Positions 1 through 10,568 of a stretch of DNA of 64,000 bases are shown here, in pieces. A program made the translations under genes and the position numbers. The stretch covers positions 105,786-169,785 of the forward strand of contig SSNU01000205.1 of assembly GCA_012064415.1 (NCBI GenBank). Reading direction: 5' to 3'. Origin of the DNA: Gyrodactylus bullatarudis. Its lineage: Eukaryota > Platyhelminthes > Monogenea > Gyrodactylidea > Gyrodactylidae. Within the stretch, counting starts at the first letter, position 1. Every line of letters starts with the position of its first letter. The notes under the pieces are model-generated. The model made no database searches and was not told where the DNA came from. It saw only the letters and a program-made list of their open reading frames with translations.

Positions 1-876
1 TGAGTTGAAATTATTATTCCTTTGAATATCAGAATGAAAGCGACTATCGTCTGAATGGTTATCTATAGTATTTTTTTAAAGAAATTAACTCTTACGTCAA
101 GAGGCAAATTGTTGAATTCTTGATTTGTGATTCTCAAATAGGAACGATCTTAAGTAAAAAATCTATCTTACGTTGAGCGGCAGAATAAGCGGCGTGGAAT
201 AAAATAACTAATCCTAATATCCAGGAATATCGGCTGATTGAGATCATTTATAATATGCGCTCGACTAAAACAATTTTCTAGTAGTTATACGTAAAATTTT
301 ATCCAGAAATTATTGAATAATTTTCAAGCTTAACATTAATGAGTTCCATAATTTTTTTTGTATAAAATTTACCTTATCTGGTTAAAGAAAACGTTTAGAA
401 ATTTATCCTTCGTTGTATTTCTAAGCATTGATTAAAAATGGAATTCCTGTTCTGAAAGGAGGATAATACATTTTGTAATTACAGTAGTACCATTGAGTAG
501 TAATATGAATTAAATTATTTAAAATTATAGCTAAATGAGCAATGCTTGCAAATTTTATCTGTAAATTTTCCACGTTATTGGCGGTCTTATTAGTCAGAGC
601 GCAATCAAAAAATCTTATTGTAAATGCAAAGTTTCCTGCTTGAAAGCTAAAAGTATGTCTACTCAAATGTAAACATATTATCTTTTTTTTCTAGGCTCTA
701 ACCTGTGTAAAAAATATCTAAATCTTATTACTACTATAGTGCATTATTTAGTTAGTAATATTCAGTTCTACATTGTAAGTAGAATCTATACCGTTTTCCA
801 TACACAAAAATCCATTAAATAAATATTAACTTGAAATACATATTTTCTCGTGTCACCAACTAATTGGAGTTGGTTG
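1..876. other. 5' intergenic region, no gene seen
   Basis: AT-rich sequence with only short chance open frames. An 81-codon minus-strand frame at 421-666 has no family resemblance and no gene-like context. I see nothing else supportable here. Confidence 0.5.
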
Positions 877-890
877 TATTTATAAAAAAG
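877..890 (+). promoter_or_regulatory. TATA box of the PDI-like gene
   Basis: TATTTATAAAAAAG lies 33-46 nt upstream of the ATG at 923. That implies a very short 5' UTR. Just upstream (about 857-874) is an imperfect palindrome, CCAACTAATTGGAGTTGG, that could bind a dimeric factor (inference). Confidence 0.45.
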
Positions 891-922
891 ATTCTCAAAA
901 AGAATCTTTGCAAAATCTAGAA

Positions 923-3900
923 ATGAATTTTCTCATTTACCTTTTCCTCTTGTTCCTCGTTCAGATTTCTCTGTGCAATGAAATTGATTTAGGCGATGAA
1001 GACGATGTAGAAGAAGATGTTGAGTGAGTCCTTTTATTTTATTCTTATTCCACCAGCTCTGAGAGTATAACAGACCACTTTCACAAGAATTATGACAACT
1101 CTAAGGATGAACTGTTGAATAAGACTAGTACCCCAGTTAAAGATGGAACTAAATACACAGAGTATCGTCGGAACAGAATAACAGGAGAGATATATCCATT
1201 TGAATATACATATTATGCAGCTAAACCGTATAATCCTCGAAAGGAATTAGGTCAGGATGCCAATAGCAGCATCTTCACTGTTGATGGGGAACAATTAGAT
1301 AGACACATTATGACTACTCAAAATGTTCTCGTCTATGTTCGTAAGTTGTCTACACACTGTGTGTAACACACACTAGATTTAGATGAAACTAAAAAAAAAT
1401 AATAAAACCGCCTGTAATAATGATTGTTTAAATAATCTTTGAGCTATTTTGAAATCATTCCACCAGGTCTGGCTGAGTCAACTCTATAAATGCTTCTGGT
1501 ATGAAATGAACTTACTATTACTTTAGTCTTGGAATCAACCCTTAAAGTAGTCCTACTGGGTTATTTCTATCCCATATCATTTCATCAACTCATAATTATT
1601 GATTCAAGGCTCAGAAAGTACTTTATTAACTCCCCCCATTCAATAGGAAATCTATTAATCTCCTGGAATACGCAAAAATCTCAGTTCTCTCATTAGTCAA
1701 ACTCGTGCTATACTAATTCAAAGAGTTTTTTTTCCAAAAAATTAATTTTGTATAATACGTTTTTTTGAAAATCTACTTCCCATCATGGGAATCCGATGGT
1801 TATAGATGAAAAAAAGTATGACTTTTATCGACTTTTATCTACCAGTAGAATTAAAATATGCAATTACCAAAGATAGCCTAATTTTGATTGATGAGGGGTC
1901 AAATTGTAATAGAGAGAGACACACACTCTAAAAGTTCATCTTTTGTCCAAGTCAGTAAGATGTATTTCTAGTCTGTGATATGGGCCAATCCATTTCCAAA
2001 GAATAATAGGAAGGCTTGTTTTTCTACCAGCTTACAAAGCTTACTTTTATTTCAGGAAGACATCTTGGCTCGCCCGGGTCGGTATCAAGACAGTTTTACT
2101 CTGTCGCAATAAAGGCAAAAGAGAACAAACTACCTGTAAAATTCATACGAATATGTCCACCATACTTTGAAAACTTTAATCACACAAAATATTTATTCAG
2201 TGTAAGCGCCCAGAGTTGTTGATACAAACTTGAAAAATAGGATTTAATCAAAAACCCTTTGTAGATGCCTTCTCTAGTCCTGTTTAAAGATTACGGGAAA
2301 GAGGAAATCACATACGAAGAGCCTTTGGAGATTACAAAAAGAAATTCTGATCATGTGTATGATTGGCTGGTCAGTCGTCTTGGCAGCTTGCATGTATCCC
2401 TCATTACAAAGGAAGCAGTAGATGATTTCATCAGAAACACTACCATGAGTGTAATTGGATTCTTCAGGGAATTCAACCAGACAGCGATAAAAGAGTTTGA
2501 TCTTGCCATCCAACATATTGAGGGCTGTAGATTTGGACTTGTAATTGACAGTGCAATCATCAGTCATTATAATACTTCTTACAAGTATGATGTAATGATC
2601 TATCACGAGGTAAAATCTATTGACTAACAAACTTCGTAGAATGGAAAAAAAGTCTATCCCATATTCCCAAAGGATGTGAAGATTGAGGATTATTTTAACG
2701 TAAACTATCTAGTTGAGAGAATGATCATCTTCAAGAATCCACCAGTGACAGAACTTCATCCTAGCGAAGTGCCAACGATTGAATCGAGCTTCATCAAGTA
2801 CGATTTGATGATGTTCATTGATGGAGGAGATCCTGATAAAAGAGAAATTTTGCAAGTTTTCACTCGAGTGGCGGAAAAATTTAGAGAAAATGTAAGTCAA
2901 AATCAGACTACCTTAAATGAACCTTGAATGGAAAAGAGTAAGAATCTAAAATTTAAATTCCTTGTATTTTAATGAGAAGATCTGGTTCTCTGAGTTTAAC
3001 CGCAATCTAAAATCATTTTGAGAATGTCATGGGGATTAAATTGCAACAAATCTCATGTCATAATAAATTTCCCAGGTAAAATGCTACTTGATTGATTTCT
3101 CCGATAAAAATTGTGAAAAATTGGCAAGCGAACGTGGAGTACGAATTGCTCCGGGGTTCAAAAGGCAGCGTTTGGTTATGAACTTGAAACAAAATCAAAC
3201 GATCAAATATCGGCCAGAACCTGATTTTTGGGAAGATGGTACTATGAACAAGAAGGAAGATAAAACTCAAAAACTCTTGACTGAAGAGGAAATTGAAAGT
3301 TTCGTCAAGACCGTACTCGAAGGTAAAGCGAAAAGATTTTATATAACGGAGAAAGAAACAAAGGATGAAGATATCATCATTGAAGGAGCTGAAGAGAATG
3401 CTTACGGAACCCCTAAAGTAGTGAGAAAGATTATTGGTAGGACATGGAGAGAGTTCTGTAAAGACAAAGACATGACGTCTGTTGTTTATTACAGTAAGTT
3501 TATTTCAAAAGAGAGTTTCTCTGAATTTTAGATAATGATTTTAAAACTGCATTGTAGAAATTAGATAGTAATTATGAAGCAAATGGGATATTTCTATATA
3601 GAATTGATGAGACGAATGAATTGAGTGTGAAAATATATATAAATATTTAATAGAAATAAAAACATGGAGATGCCGAGGATCGAACTCGGGACCTCTTACA
3701 TGCAAAGCAAGCGCTCTACCAATGAGCTACATCCCCGCCAAAAAATTTTATTTAAATATTATATTTTTTAAGCTGCTGGATGGTGCATGGGGTGTAATCA
3801 CACTATTTACACTAGATTGACTAGACTCGGGCTGCATTACGGCAGAAAGGGTAGAAAAGATATACAATTTGGCTTTTCCGATTACACCCTGAATGAATAC

Positions 3901-4179
3901 CCTTATCAAAAAAATACTGCTGTTCCGCGCTTAAAACTCTATCCTAAGAATTCAGATGAAGAGCTTGATTTGAATGGTGACGAGAAATATTGCAATATTA
4001 AAAAATTCATTGAAACACAAGGAAAAAATTCCACTTGTGACCCTGTTAGTTTAATTCTACCTTCATGGTCCTTTAATTATTTATTTTTGTAGACAGAACC
4101 AAGAGATCCTGAAAATATAGATGTGCCGAGGAAATGGACTCCTCAGAAGATAAATAACGATGAACACGATGAGCTCTGA
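923..4179 (+). CDS. Divergent PDI-family ER protein with HDEL tail
   Basis: Eight exons joined by eye: 923-1023, 1057-1340, 2056-2201, 2265-2609, 2640-2891, 3076-3493, 3773-4044, 4093-4179, giving 634 residues with consistent phase throughout. The protein starts with a hydrophobic signal peptide (residues 1-18 or so) followed by an acidic stretch. It ends in HDEL, the ER-retrieval signal, so it should act in the ER lumen. The first thioredoxin-like region (about residues 115-180) has the VLVYV strand but GSPGS where CGHC is expected, so it lacks redox cysteines. The last domain carries AGWCMGCN (C520, C523) and a likely cis-proline in AVPRLKLYP (P567), the arrangement of an active PDI a' domain. 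The middle reads like redox-inactive b/b' domains. This suggests a four-domain, PDIA3/PDIA4-like layout with only one active site. The exact subfamily is not assigned. Introns of 33 and 30 nt occur (1024-1056, 2610-2639), and intron 6 hosts a tRNA gene. Confidence 0.75.
1341..2055 (+). other. Large intron 2 of the PDI-like gene
   Basis: A 715-nt intron with donor GTAAGT and acceptor TTTCAG. I find no nested gene or clear repeat in it. Its length contrasts with the 30-63 nt introns on either side. Confidence 0.6.
3665..3736 (-). tRNA. tRNA-Ala (anticodon UGC)
   Basis: Read on the minus strand, the 72-nt sequence starts GGGGATGTAGCTCA and ends with discriminator A. The acceptor stem GGGGATG pairs with CATCTCC with one G-U. 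The anticodon arm is CTTGC-TTTGCAT-GTAAG with anticodon TGC. The T arm has GTTCGATCC. All conserved positions of a eukaryotic tRNA-Ala are present, no CCA is encoded and no tRNA intron is seen. It lies antisense inside intron 6 (3494-3772) of the PDI-like gene, with its internal A and B boxes intact. Confidence 0.96.
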
Positions 4180-4492
4180 GCTGGATTTTATAGATTTAGA
4201 CTCAACAATGAAAATATAACTTAATAAATTTTTATCTCACTGCTCATTACTTCAATTTCATCTAGACTAAAAATTAGGTTAATAAAGACGCTTATCTACT
4301 TTTCTCCCAACTAGGTTAAATAATCAAGTTAGCCAATGCCAAATAAAATTTATTGAGTGGATAATCAAAAGTGACTTCAATGGACCTGTAAAAAATAAGA
4401 TTTAGTTTCTTTTCCCAACTTCAGAGAATAAAATATCATCGATGGCAACAGACGGCACTTCCAATTCATCATTCAAACTTACCAACAACTTC

Positions 4493-5056
4493 TTATTTAG
4501 CCTTGGGTTTGGTTACTTTAGCAGCCTTAGCGGGACCTTTTGCAGGGTTCTTCTTTTTAGAATTGGATTTAATACCCGTTGATCTGATAATGGCACTTTT
4601 CTAAAATAAGTATGTTAGTTAATCAATTCAGATAAAGTTTTATCATTCATGCATAAGACGGCACTTCCTTATCATCACTACCAATACCAACATACTCACC
4701 TTCATCTTTGCAACCATAACCTGGAACCGTTCAAAGTCTCCTAGATTCTGACGAAGGGTTTTCTTAACAATGTTTTTGCAAGTACCAGTGGTTTTCCACT
4801 TTTCATCAACCTTGTCTCTGATCCATGCATTTCTTACCACGTCAGTTTTTGAACCATGGAAAAACTTAATGACGATTGGCAACAATTTAATGAGTTTCAA
4901 GTTTATTCTCATTCTAGGGACACCACTAACTGGACCATCGACAAGGACATGGTTTTGATCAATTATCTCTACAATAGCTGCAATTTTGTTTCGGAATTCT
5001 CCTCTGGTAATTAGAACGATCCGTCCGCATTCGACAAAGTTCTTGTAGTGAACCAT
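4493..5056 (-). CDS. RPL14: 60S ribosomal protein L14 (eL14)
   Basis: Two exons, 4700-5056 and 4493-4600, give 154 residues. The start MVHYKNFVECGRI and the following KOW-type fold (IAAIVEIIDQNHVLVDGP) match eukaryotic L14. The motif DFERFQVMVAKMK before the splice site corresponds to the conserved FDRFKVM..K segment. Exon 2 encodes the lysine/alanine-rich tail (KKKNPAKGPAKAAK) typical of the family. The 99-nt intron has GTGAGT and a TTTTAG acceptor. The gene is head-to-head with USP39 across 145 bp and should be constitutively expressed as a component of the large ribosomal subunit. Confidence 0.95.
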
Positions 5057-5201
5057 GATTAATTCACGATGTAAACTAAATATTGTAACTCAATAAAACA
5101 AAAATAATGGAATTATTTTAGATCCTCATTCAATTCAGAAGTTTTATTTAATAAAGATTTCAAATACACGATTAAATTTTTTTCAGACTTTTTCAGTTAA
5201 C
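5057..5201. promoter_or_regulatory. Bidirectional promoter RPL14 / USP39
   Basis: This is the 145 bp between the two start codons. It must carry both promoters unless one gene has an unseen upstream non-coding exon. It is AT-rich with no clear TATA box. Confidence 0.5.
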
Positions 5202-6795
5202 ATGAAAAGAACTAATGCATTAGAATTAGAAAATCCCAAAAAGCAAAAGACTGAGGGATTATCTTCTTGTAACTCTGTTGAAGAGAATTTGTCTAGATCT
5301 TGTCCGTATCTAGTCGATATAAATCGAAATATACTGGATTTCGACTTTGAAAAGTTATGTAGCATTTCTCTTTCCCACTTGAATGTCTACGCATGTTTAA
5401 TTTGTGGTAAATATTTTCAAGGAAGAGGAGTCAACACACACGCCCATACTCATTCACTTAGTGAAAATCATTATGTATTTTTGAATCTGGAAAATCATAA
5501 ATATTACTGCTTACCTGATAACTATGAGATAATCGATGGTTCTTTAGAAGATATAACGTACCTATTGAATCCAACGTTCACAAAAGCTCTTGTTACAGAT
5601 CTAGACAGTGTGAAGAAACAAGTTCGTGCATATAATGGATCGCTATATTTTCCTGGTGTCGTCGGGTTGAATAATATCAAAGAAAATGATTATTGCAATG
5701 TTATTATTCAAATGCTTAGTCATATGAGTCATCTTCGAAATTTTTTTCTTGATGAATCAAACTATCTTCGTCCTAAAACGAAACCCGGTGAACAGAGAAC
5801 ATGCCTTTTATTCAGATTTGGAGAACTAATTAGGAAACTATGGAATCCTAGGAATTTTAAAAATCACGTTTCCCCTCATGAATTTCTTCAGTCTGTCGTT
5901 ATTGCCAGTAGAAAAAGGTTTCAGTTTACCGAACAGAGTAATTGTGTGGAATTTCTTAGTTGGTTTCTCAGTACCCTAGAGCAAATATTAAAGGGTTGCA
6001 AAGATTCAAAAGGCAATCCAATTAAAGGGACAATCATATCTAAATGTCTCAGGGGAACAATGCATGTTTATTCACGGAAACTAATACCTCTGGATATATC
6101 TGCTGAACAAAAAATGAATATTGCAAATGATCCTGAATATACTGTAAGAATAATTTTAAAATACTGATCGCTATATTTTAATTTCATCTCTTTTATAGAA
6201 AGAAGTATGTACAGAAAATAAGTTTCTCTTTTTAACATGTGATCTGCCACCAGCTCCTTTATTTCAAGACGAGCTCAAGGAAAATATAATACCTCAGGTA
6301 CCTTTAGCGACACTCTTGCAGAAATTCAATGGAAAAACAGAAAAAGAATACAGGGACTATCTTGATAGCCATACAAAACGATTTTCTTTACAACGCCTTC
6401 CACCATATCTTTGTTTATTCATCAAACGTATTTTAAAAAATGTCTTCACATTAGAGAAAAATCCCACAATTGTAAATTTCCCAATAAAAGGAGTCAACTT
6501 TGGAGAGCTTTTGAGTCCGGAAATACTTGCAAAGCATAAATATACAACTTATAATTTGATAGCCAACGTTGTCCATGATGGACCACCAACTAATAGATCT
6601 GGTAGTCACAGAATTCATATTCTCCACAAAGGCAGTGAAAAATGGTTTGAAATGCAAGATCTCCATGTTAAAGAAATCCTTCCACAGATGATCACCCTCA
6701 GTGAATCCTTAATTCAAGTATGGGAAGTTGATAAAAGTATTCCCAATTCAAATTATAAGCATGAGGGCTCAGGAAGAATGGAAACAAACGAATAA
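5202..6795 (+). CDS. USP39: USP39/Sad1-like tri-snRNP splicing factor
   Basis: Two exons, 5202-6143 and 6199-6795, encode 512 residues. USP39 is the inactive ubiquitin-hydrolase-fold subunit of the U4/U6.U5 tri-snRNP. A ZnF-UBP domain is visible at about residues 53-110 (YACLICGKYFQGRG, then YYCLPDNYEI), followed by the USP fold. At the catalytic-cysteine box the sequence is GLNNIKENDYCNV, with Asp163 where an active enzyme has Cys, as in known USP39. The C-terminal part is highly conserved (EKNPTIVNFPI, LIANVVHDG, ILPQMITLSE). The intron is 55 nt. The 3' end lies 17 bp from the end of the convergent COA6-like gene. Confidence 0.96.
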
Positions 6796-6812
6796 ATCTA
6801 TTGAATTTTCTA

Positions 6813-7100
6813 TTAATTTTTTCTTGAATTTTCAATCAACTTGGACTCATAGTCTTTTTTCTTGAAGAAATCGAATTCATTTTGATTATCGAATAATGAT
6901 TGCCATGATTTTGGACAAAACTCATCGTAGAGTTTTTTTTGATCTCGGCATTGTTTCAAAATTGCTTTTTGCTTCGAAATAGGTGTACTAGAATCTTTTT
7001 CAGCTAAATTCACATTCTTCTTGACACAATCCCAAAATTGATCTCTATACTTCCAGCAATCCTCACGTTGACTTTTATTCAAGATCTGATCCTTAAGTTT
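6813..7100 (-). CDS. COA6: Cytochrome c oxidase assembly factor 6 homolog (3' exon)
   Basis: An open exon encodes KLKDQILNKSQREDCWKYRD and then the rest of a coiled-coil-helix domain. Cysteines occur as C-X9-C (DCWKYRDQFWDC) and C-X10-C (QCRDQKKLYDEFC), the twin pattern of COA6, an intermembrane-space factor for copper delivery to COX2. SWQSLFDNQNEFDFFKKK matches the conserved tail. An acceptor (TTTTCAG) precedes the exon at 7101-7103. The exon contains no in-frame ATG, so the start codon lies in an upstream exon I cannot place. The only ATG in the 115 bp before DRG1 (7208-7210) does not splice in frame with a GT donor. The family call is good; the 5' end is unresolved. Confidence 0.82.
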   Translation of the reverse strand, partial: KLKDQILNKSQREDCWKYRDQFWDCVKKNVNLAEKDSSTPISKQKAILKQCRDQKKLYDEFCPKSWQSLFDNQNEFDFFKKKDYESKLIENSRKN

Positions 7101-7215
7101 CTGAAAATGTTAAAGATATTTTAATATCAGATTACCAGCAATATGAAAATGAAGAATGTTCTTTCCAATAAAAAAAATTTATTGCAATATGAATATTTCA
7201 GAATTCGGCATAATT

Positions 7216-8401
7216 TCAGAGTTTTCTAATTTGTATAACGTCTTCATCGTTAAGCAAATGTTCCTTTCCGACATCCTGTCCATCTTTGAAACGCACAGAT
7301 GATCCCCACACTCGTGCACTGTAATTATTTAAATAATCGGTTATCAAGAATACCAAATACAATAAATTAATTACTTTTTGAATTCATTCATAATGGACTT
7401 GTGAATTTTGTTACAAAATGCTTCAACAGTTCTGGAGGATTCTTTGAGAATGACGGGAGAGTTATAGTCAGGGAGTTGGCCTTTCTTTTTTGTATAAATT
7501 CTGATTAGTTTAAGGTAATCCCAAATCATTTCTAAAAGTTCATCAAAATTCCATCTATGATGTGCGCTAATAGGAACACAGTAAGGAATTTTACAAATTA
7601 TATCCAACTCTTCTATTGATATTTGATCAATTTTATTCAGTACGTGGATGCAAGGCATGTAAACACGATTTCCTTCAATTATATCAACAAGTTCATCAGC
7701 AGTAGCATCGCATCTGAGCGTAACATCAGCGTTATGAATGTTATATTCACGCAATATTCCCTGTACTGTTTCCTTGTCCAACTCGGACTGATCACATGTG
7801 GCTAAATAGTTAAGACCACCTTTATCTTTCCTTTTAAAATTGATATTTGGAGGAGATTTGTTCAGACGAATACCAACACTTTCAAGTTCATATTCCAGTT
7901 TTTTCTTGTCACCCAGAGGTTTCAAGACATCCAAAACCATGAGAATCAGAGAACATGTTCGAGCAACTGCGATAACTTGTCTACCTCTACCCTTACCATC
8001 TTTAGCCCCTTCTATAATACCTGGCAAGTCTAAAAGTTGAATTTTAGCTCCTTTATATCGAACGACTCCAGGAACTGTCGTCAAAGTTGTGAAATCAAAA
8101 GCTCCAACTTCGGAATAAACACCAGCTAGATTGCTAAGAAGTGTTGATTTTCCAACAGAAGGAAACCCAATAAAACCTATTCTAGCATCTCCAGTTCTAG
8201 CTACATCAAATCCCTCGCCAACTGGACCACTGCCGCCTTTAGGTTCAATAAGCTCACGGCGAAGCTTTGCCAATCTCGCTTTTAGAACACCAATATGAGC
8301 CATTGTGGCTTTATTCTTTTGTGTTTTAGCCATCTAGAGAAATAGATCTAAATTATAATTACTTCAGCTTCGATATCGGCAATCTTCTGCAATATGCTCA
8401 T
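7216..8401 (-). CDS. DRG1: Developmentally regulated GTP-binding protein 1
   Basis: Three exons, 8363-8401, 7375-8333 and 7216-7318, give 353 residues, close to the usual 367. The first exon encodes [13 protein letters not shown], matching the conserved N-terminal helix of DRG1. It is spliced through a 29-nt intron (8334-8362) to [10 protein letters not shown]. The OBG-type GTPase has GFPSVGKST (G1), TTLTTVPG (G2), [10 protein letters not shown] (G3) and NKID (G4). A TGS domain follows, ending in [13 protein letters not shown]1 is a cytoplasmic translation factor that works with its DFRP1/ZC3H15 partner on stalled ribosomes. It is head-to-head with STRAP (113 bp). Confidence 0.97.
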
Positions 8402-8514
8402 TTTTGTGATAAATTTTTTAATTATTTACTATCTTAAACGAACGATCAATAAATTAGTTCTTAATTTAAAAAAAATTTCAAAGTTTTCGTTGGTGTGCTG
8501 CTTGAATTTGAGGG
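8402..8514. promoter_or_regulatory. Bidirectional promoter DRG1 / STRAP
   Basis: Only 113 bp separate the two start codons. The sequence is AT-rich and shows no convincing TATA box. Confidence 0.5.
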
Positions 8515-9564
8515 ATGAAGGTTCTTTCAATACCTGTTACATGCCATGGCCACTATCGTCCTATTTCAGACATACACTACAATTCATATGATAGTGATGG
8601 ATTTATAATTCTTTCTGCTAGCAAAGATGGGACAGCTATCGTTCGTGATGGCGTAACAGGTGATTGGATAGGATCTTTGCTCGGCCACAAGGGAGCAGTT
8701 TGGTGCTCTAAGTTGAGCTCAGATTCAAAGTTAGCATTTACCGGATCTGGTGATTTCACTGCTAAAGTATGGAGTCTTGATGATGGTCAGTGCTTACATA
8801 CCATCCCGCACAAACATATTGTTAGATCACTTGATATCTCAAATGACAATTCAAAACTAATATCCGCGGACAACCAATTCCATATTAATCTTTACGATGT
8901 AAACAAATTAGAAAATGTCCTAATGAGGAAGAAAATTCACGATGACATAATTAGAAAACTAATTTTTCATGAAAATGCTAATCTCTTGTTCTCTATATCA
9001 GATGATGGTAAAATGGCTTTAGTTGACCTAAGAGCTGGCACATCAGATCCCCAAATTATTTTGAGTATTGCAAATAAGTTGATGGATGTTACAGTTGACA
9101 AATACGCCTCTGAAAACTTGATCCAAATGAGCATTGCCTATGCTAAAAATGTTGAAGCTATCCTAGTTGATTTAAAGATGCCAACTAAGCAACACGATGT
9201 GATATCAAACCTCAAACTGGAATCAGAAGTTAATTCTATCGATGTACAAGAAATCTTTGATCTTTCAAATGGCAAGAAAGAGAGTTTTATCGCCTGTGGA
9301 TGTACAAGCGGTGAGATATTGACTTATAAAAATTGGGCATGTCCACAGAATTGGAAAGAAGATGACATCAAAGCCAACTTTAAAGAATGTTACAAGGGAC
9401 ATTTTGGTCCAGTGCACAAAGTCAAGTTTTCCCCACAACTCAAGTTCAAAGATTTCATACTCAGTATCATTTCAAGTGGAAGTGAAGACGGAACTGTTCG
9501 TTTGTGGCAAACATTCCCTGGTTCAGAGTTTGGTTTATGGAAATCAATTGAAAAATCAATCTAG
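8515..9564 (+). CDS. STRAP: STRAP/Unrip WD40 protein (SMN-complex associated)
   Basis: A single-exon frame of 349 residues built of WD40 repeats. Family signatures are TGDWIGSLLGHKGAVW, DFTAKVW, HKHIVRSLDIS and, near the end, YKGHFGPVHKVKFSP then SGSEDGTVRLWQTFPG. These match STRAP, a scaffold in the SMN complex and in TGF-beta receptor signalling. The ATG at 8515 precedes the expected N-terminal LTC.GH.RPV-like segment (VTCHGHYRP), so the start is well placed. The 3' end is 59 bp from the end of SNAPC1 on the other strand. Confidence 0.95.
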   Translation: MKVLSIPVTCHGHYRPISDIHYNSYDSDGFIILSASKDGTAIVRDGVTGDWIGSLLGHKGAVWCSKLSSDSKLAFTGSGDFTAKVWSLDDGQCLHTIPHKHIVRSLDISNDNSKLISADNQFHINLYDVNKLENVLMRKKIHDDIIRKLIFHENANLLFSISDDGKMALVDLRAGTSDPQIILSIANKLMDVTVDKYASENLIQMSIAYAKNVEAILVDLKMPTKQHDVISNLKLESEVNSIDVQEIFDLSNGKKESFIACGCTSGEILTYKNWACPQNWKEDDIKANFKECYKGHFGPVHKVKFSPQLKFKDFILSIISSGSEDGTVRLWQTFPGSEFGLWKSIEKSI

Positions 9565-9623
9565 AATTGTTATACATATTTCTATTAGAGATTAATAATC
9601 TCATAAAATACTAGAAAATAGAT

Positions 9624-10568
9624 TTATTTTTTATTGAATTTCTTCTCCAAATATTCATTCATATTTACATTTTTTAATAAATCTTCTTTACGGGATATTG
9701 TGTATGGTTTGGGAATGTTTTCCACTTTTCTTGATGGCGATAATAGCATTCTTCTTTCATTTCTATGGATAATAGAATTTATCTGATGAGAGACACTCTC
9801 AATCACATTCTTGTTAATGTAATTAAAAGAAGGTTGAAATTCTTGATCATCACCAGAATCTGAATCATCAAATGGATTCTTTACGTCATTTTTCTCTAGA
9901 CATTCTATACTATCATATTTATCATTAAATTTTTTACACTCTTCCAGTCCTCTTTTAAAAGTCAAGTAATTTTCTACGTTATTTACTAACAGGTGATTGA
10001 TATCAAATGCATGTTGAATGACTTGATCATTTAAGTCGTTTATGATTTTATTTGAGGAAGTACTAAAACTATATTTATATGTCTCATCATCTTCATCTAT
10101 CGACAGTTGAGATTGTGGGAAGAGCACATGAACATTTTTAACGCTGGCAAATGCATTGATTGCGCATAACTTGAAATAAACATATACAGGCTGCATTAAT
10201 TTATTCAAAATGAGCTGATCCATAAAACTTTTGTAAGTTTTACGTAATTCTAGATCCATTCTAATTTGTGAACCATATTCGATGGGCTGTTGCGTGTAGA
10301 AACCATAAAGCATATATATACATACTATCCTTTTTGTATAGTCAGAAGTTGTTTGGAAAATTCGATTGATATTAAAAAATATACAGGATAACAGATCAAG
10401 TAAGCCTGTTTGGGAATATCTTCCAAAAACTATTTGACAAATCTTTTCGCTATTCCAAACTTTTATAAAGCATTCGAAATCATTACTATTGACTTTTTCG
10501 ATAAACATATTCAAATCTTTGTAAATATACTTAAAAGGTGTGAAGACTATTTTAACTGAACTGGTCAT
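9624..10568 (-). CDS. SNAPC1: snRNA-activating protein complex subunit 1 (SNAP43)
   Basis: An intronless frame of 314 residues. The N-terminal half has the SNAPC1 fold signatures: FIKVWNSEKICQIVFGR, then RIVCIYMLYGFYTQQP followed by IRMDLELRKTYKSFMDQL, and a VYVYFKLCAINAFASVK helix. SNAPc binds the proximal sequence element of snRNA promoters for Pol II and Pol III. The C-terminal third is low complexity with an acidic DDSDSGDDQE patch and a basic tail, as is common in the family. It is divergent from UPF1 across 153 bp. Confidence 0.88.
   Translation of the reverse strand: MTSSVKIVFTPFKYIYKDLNMFIEKVNSNDFECFIKVWNSEKICQIVFGRYSQTGLLDLLSCIFFNINRIFQTTSDYTKRIVCIYMLYGFYTQQPIEYGSQIRMDLELRKTYKSFMDQLILNKLMQPVYVYFKLCAINAFASVKNVHVLFPQSQLSIDEDDETYKYSFSTSSNKIINDLNDQVIQHAFDINHLLVNNVENYLTFKRGLEECKKFNDKYDSIECLEKNDVKNPFDDSDSGDDQEFQPSFNYINKNVIESVSHQINSIIHRNERRMLLSPSRKVENIPKPYTISRKEDLLKNVNMNEYLEKKFNKK

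Noticed and set aside
421..666. 81-codon minus-strand ORF
   Set aside because: No domain, signal or splice context; AT-rich chance frame upstream of the PDI-like gene.
3565..3648. Extra PDI-like exon candidate in intron 6 (NSNYEANGIFLYRIDETN)
   Set aside because: Joining it removes the direct link from the VVYY strand to TAGWCMGC, and its donor is weak; the direct 3493-to-3773 splice gives a proper thioredoxin active-site context.
7623..7805. Plus-strand ORF within DRG1
   Set aside because: Antisense shadow of a strongly conserved DRG1 exon.
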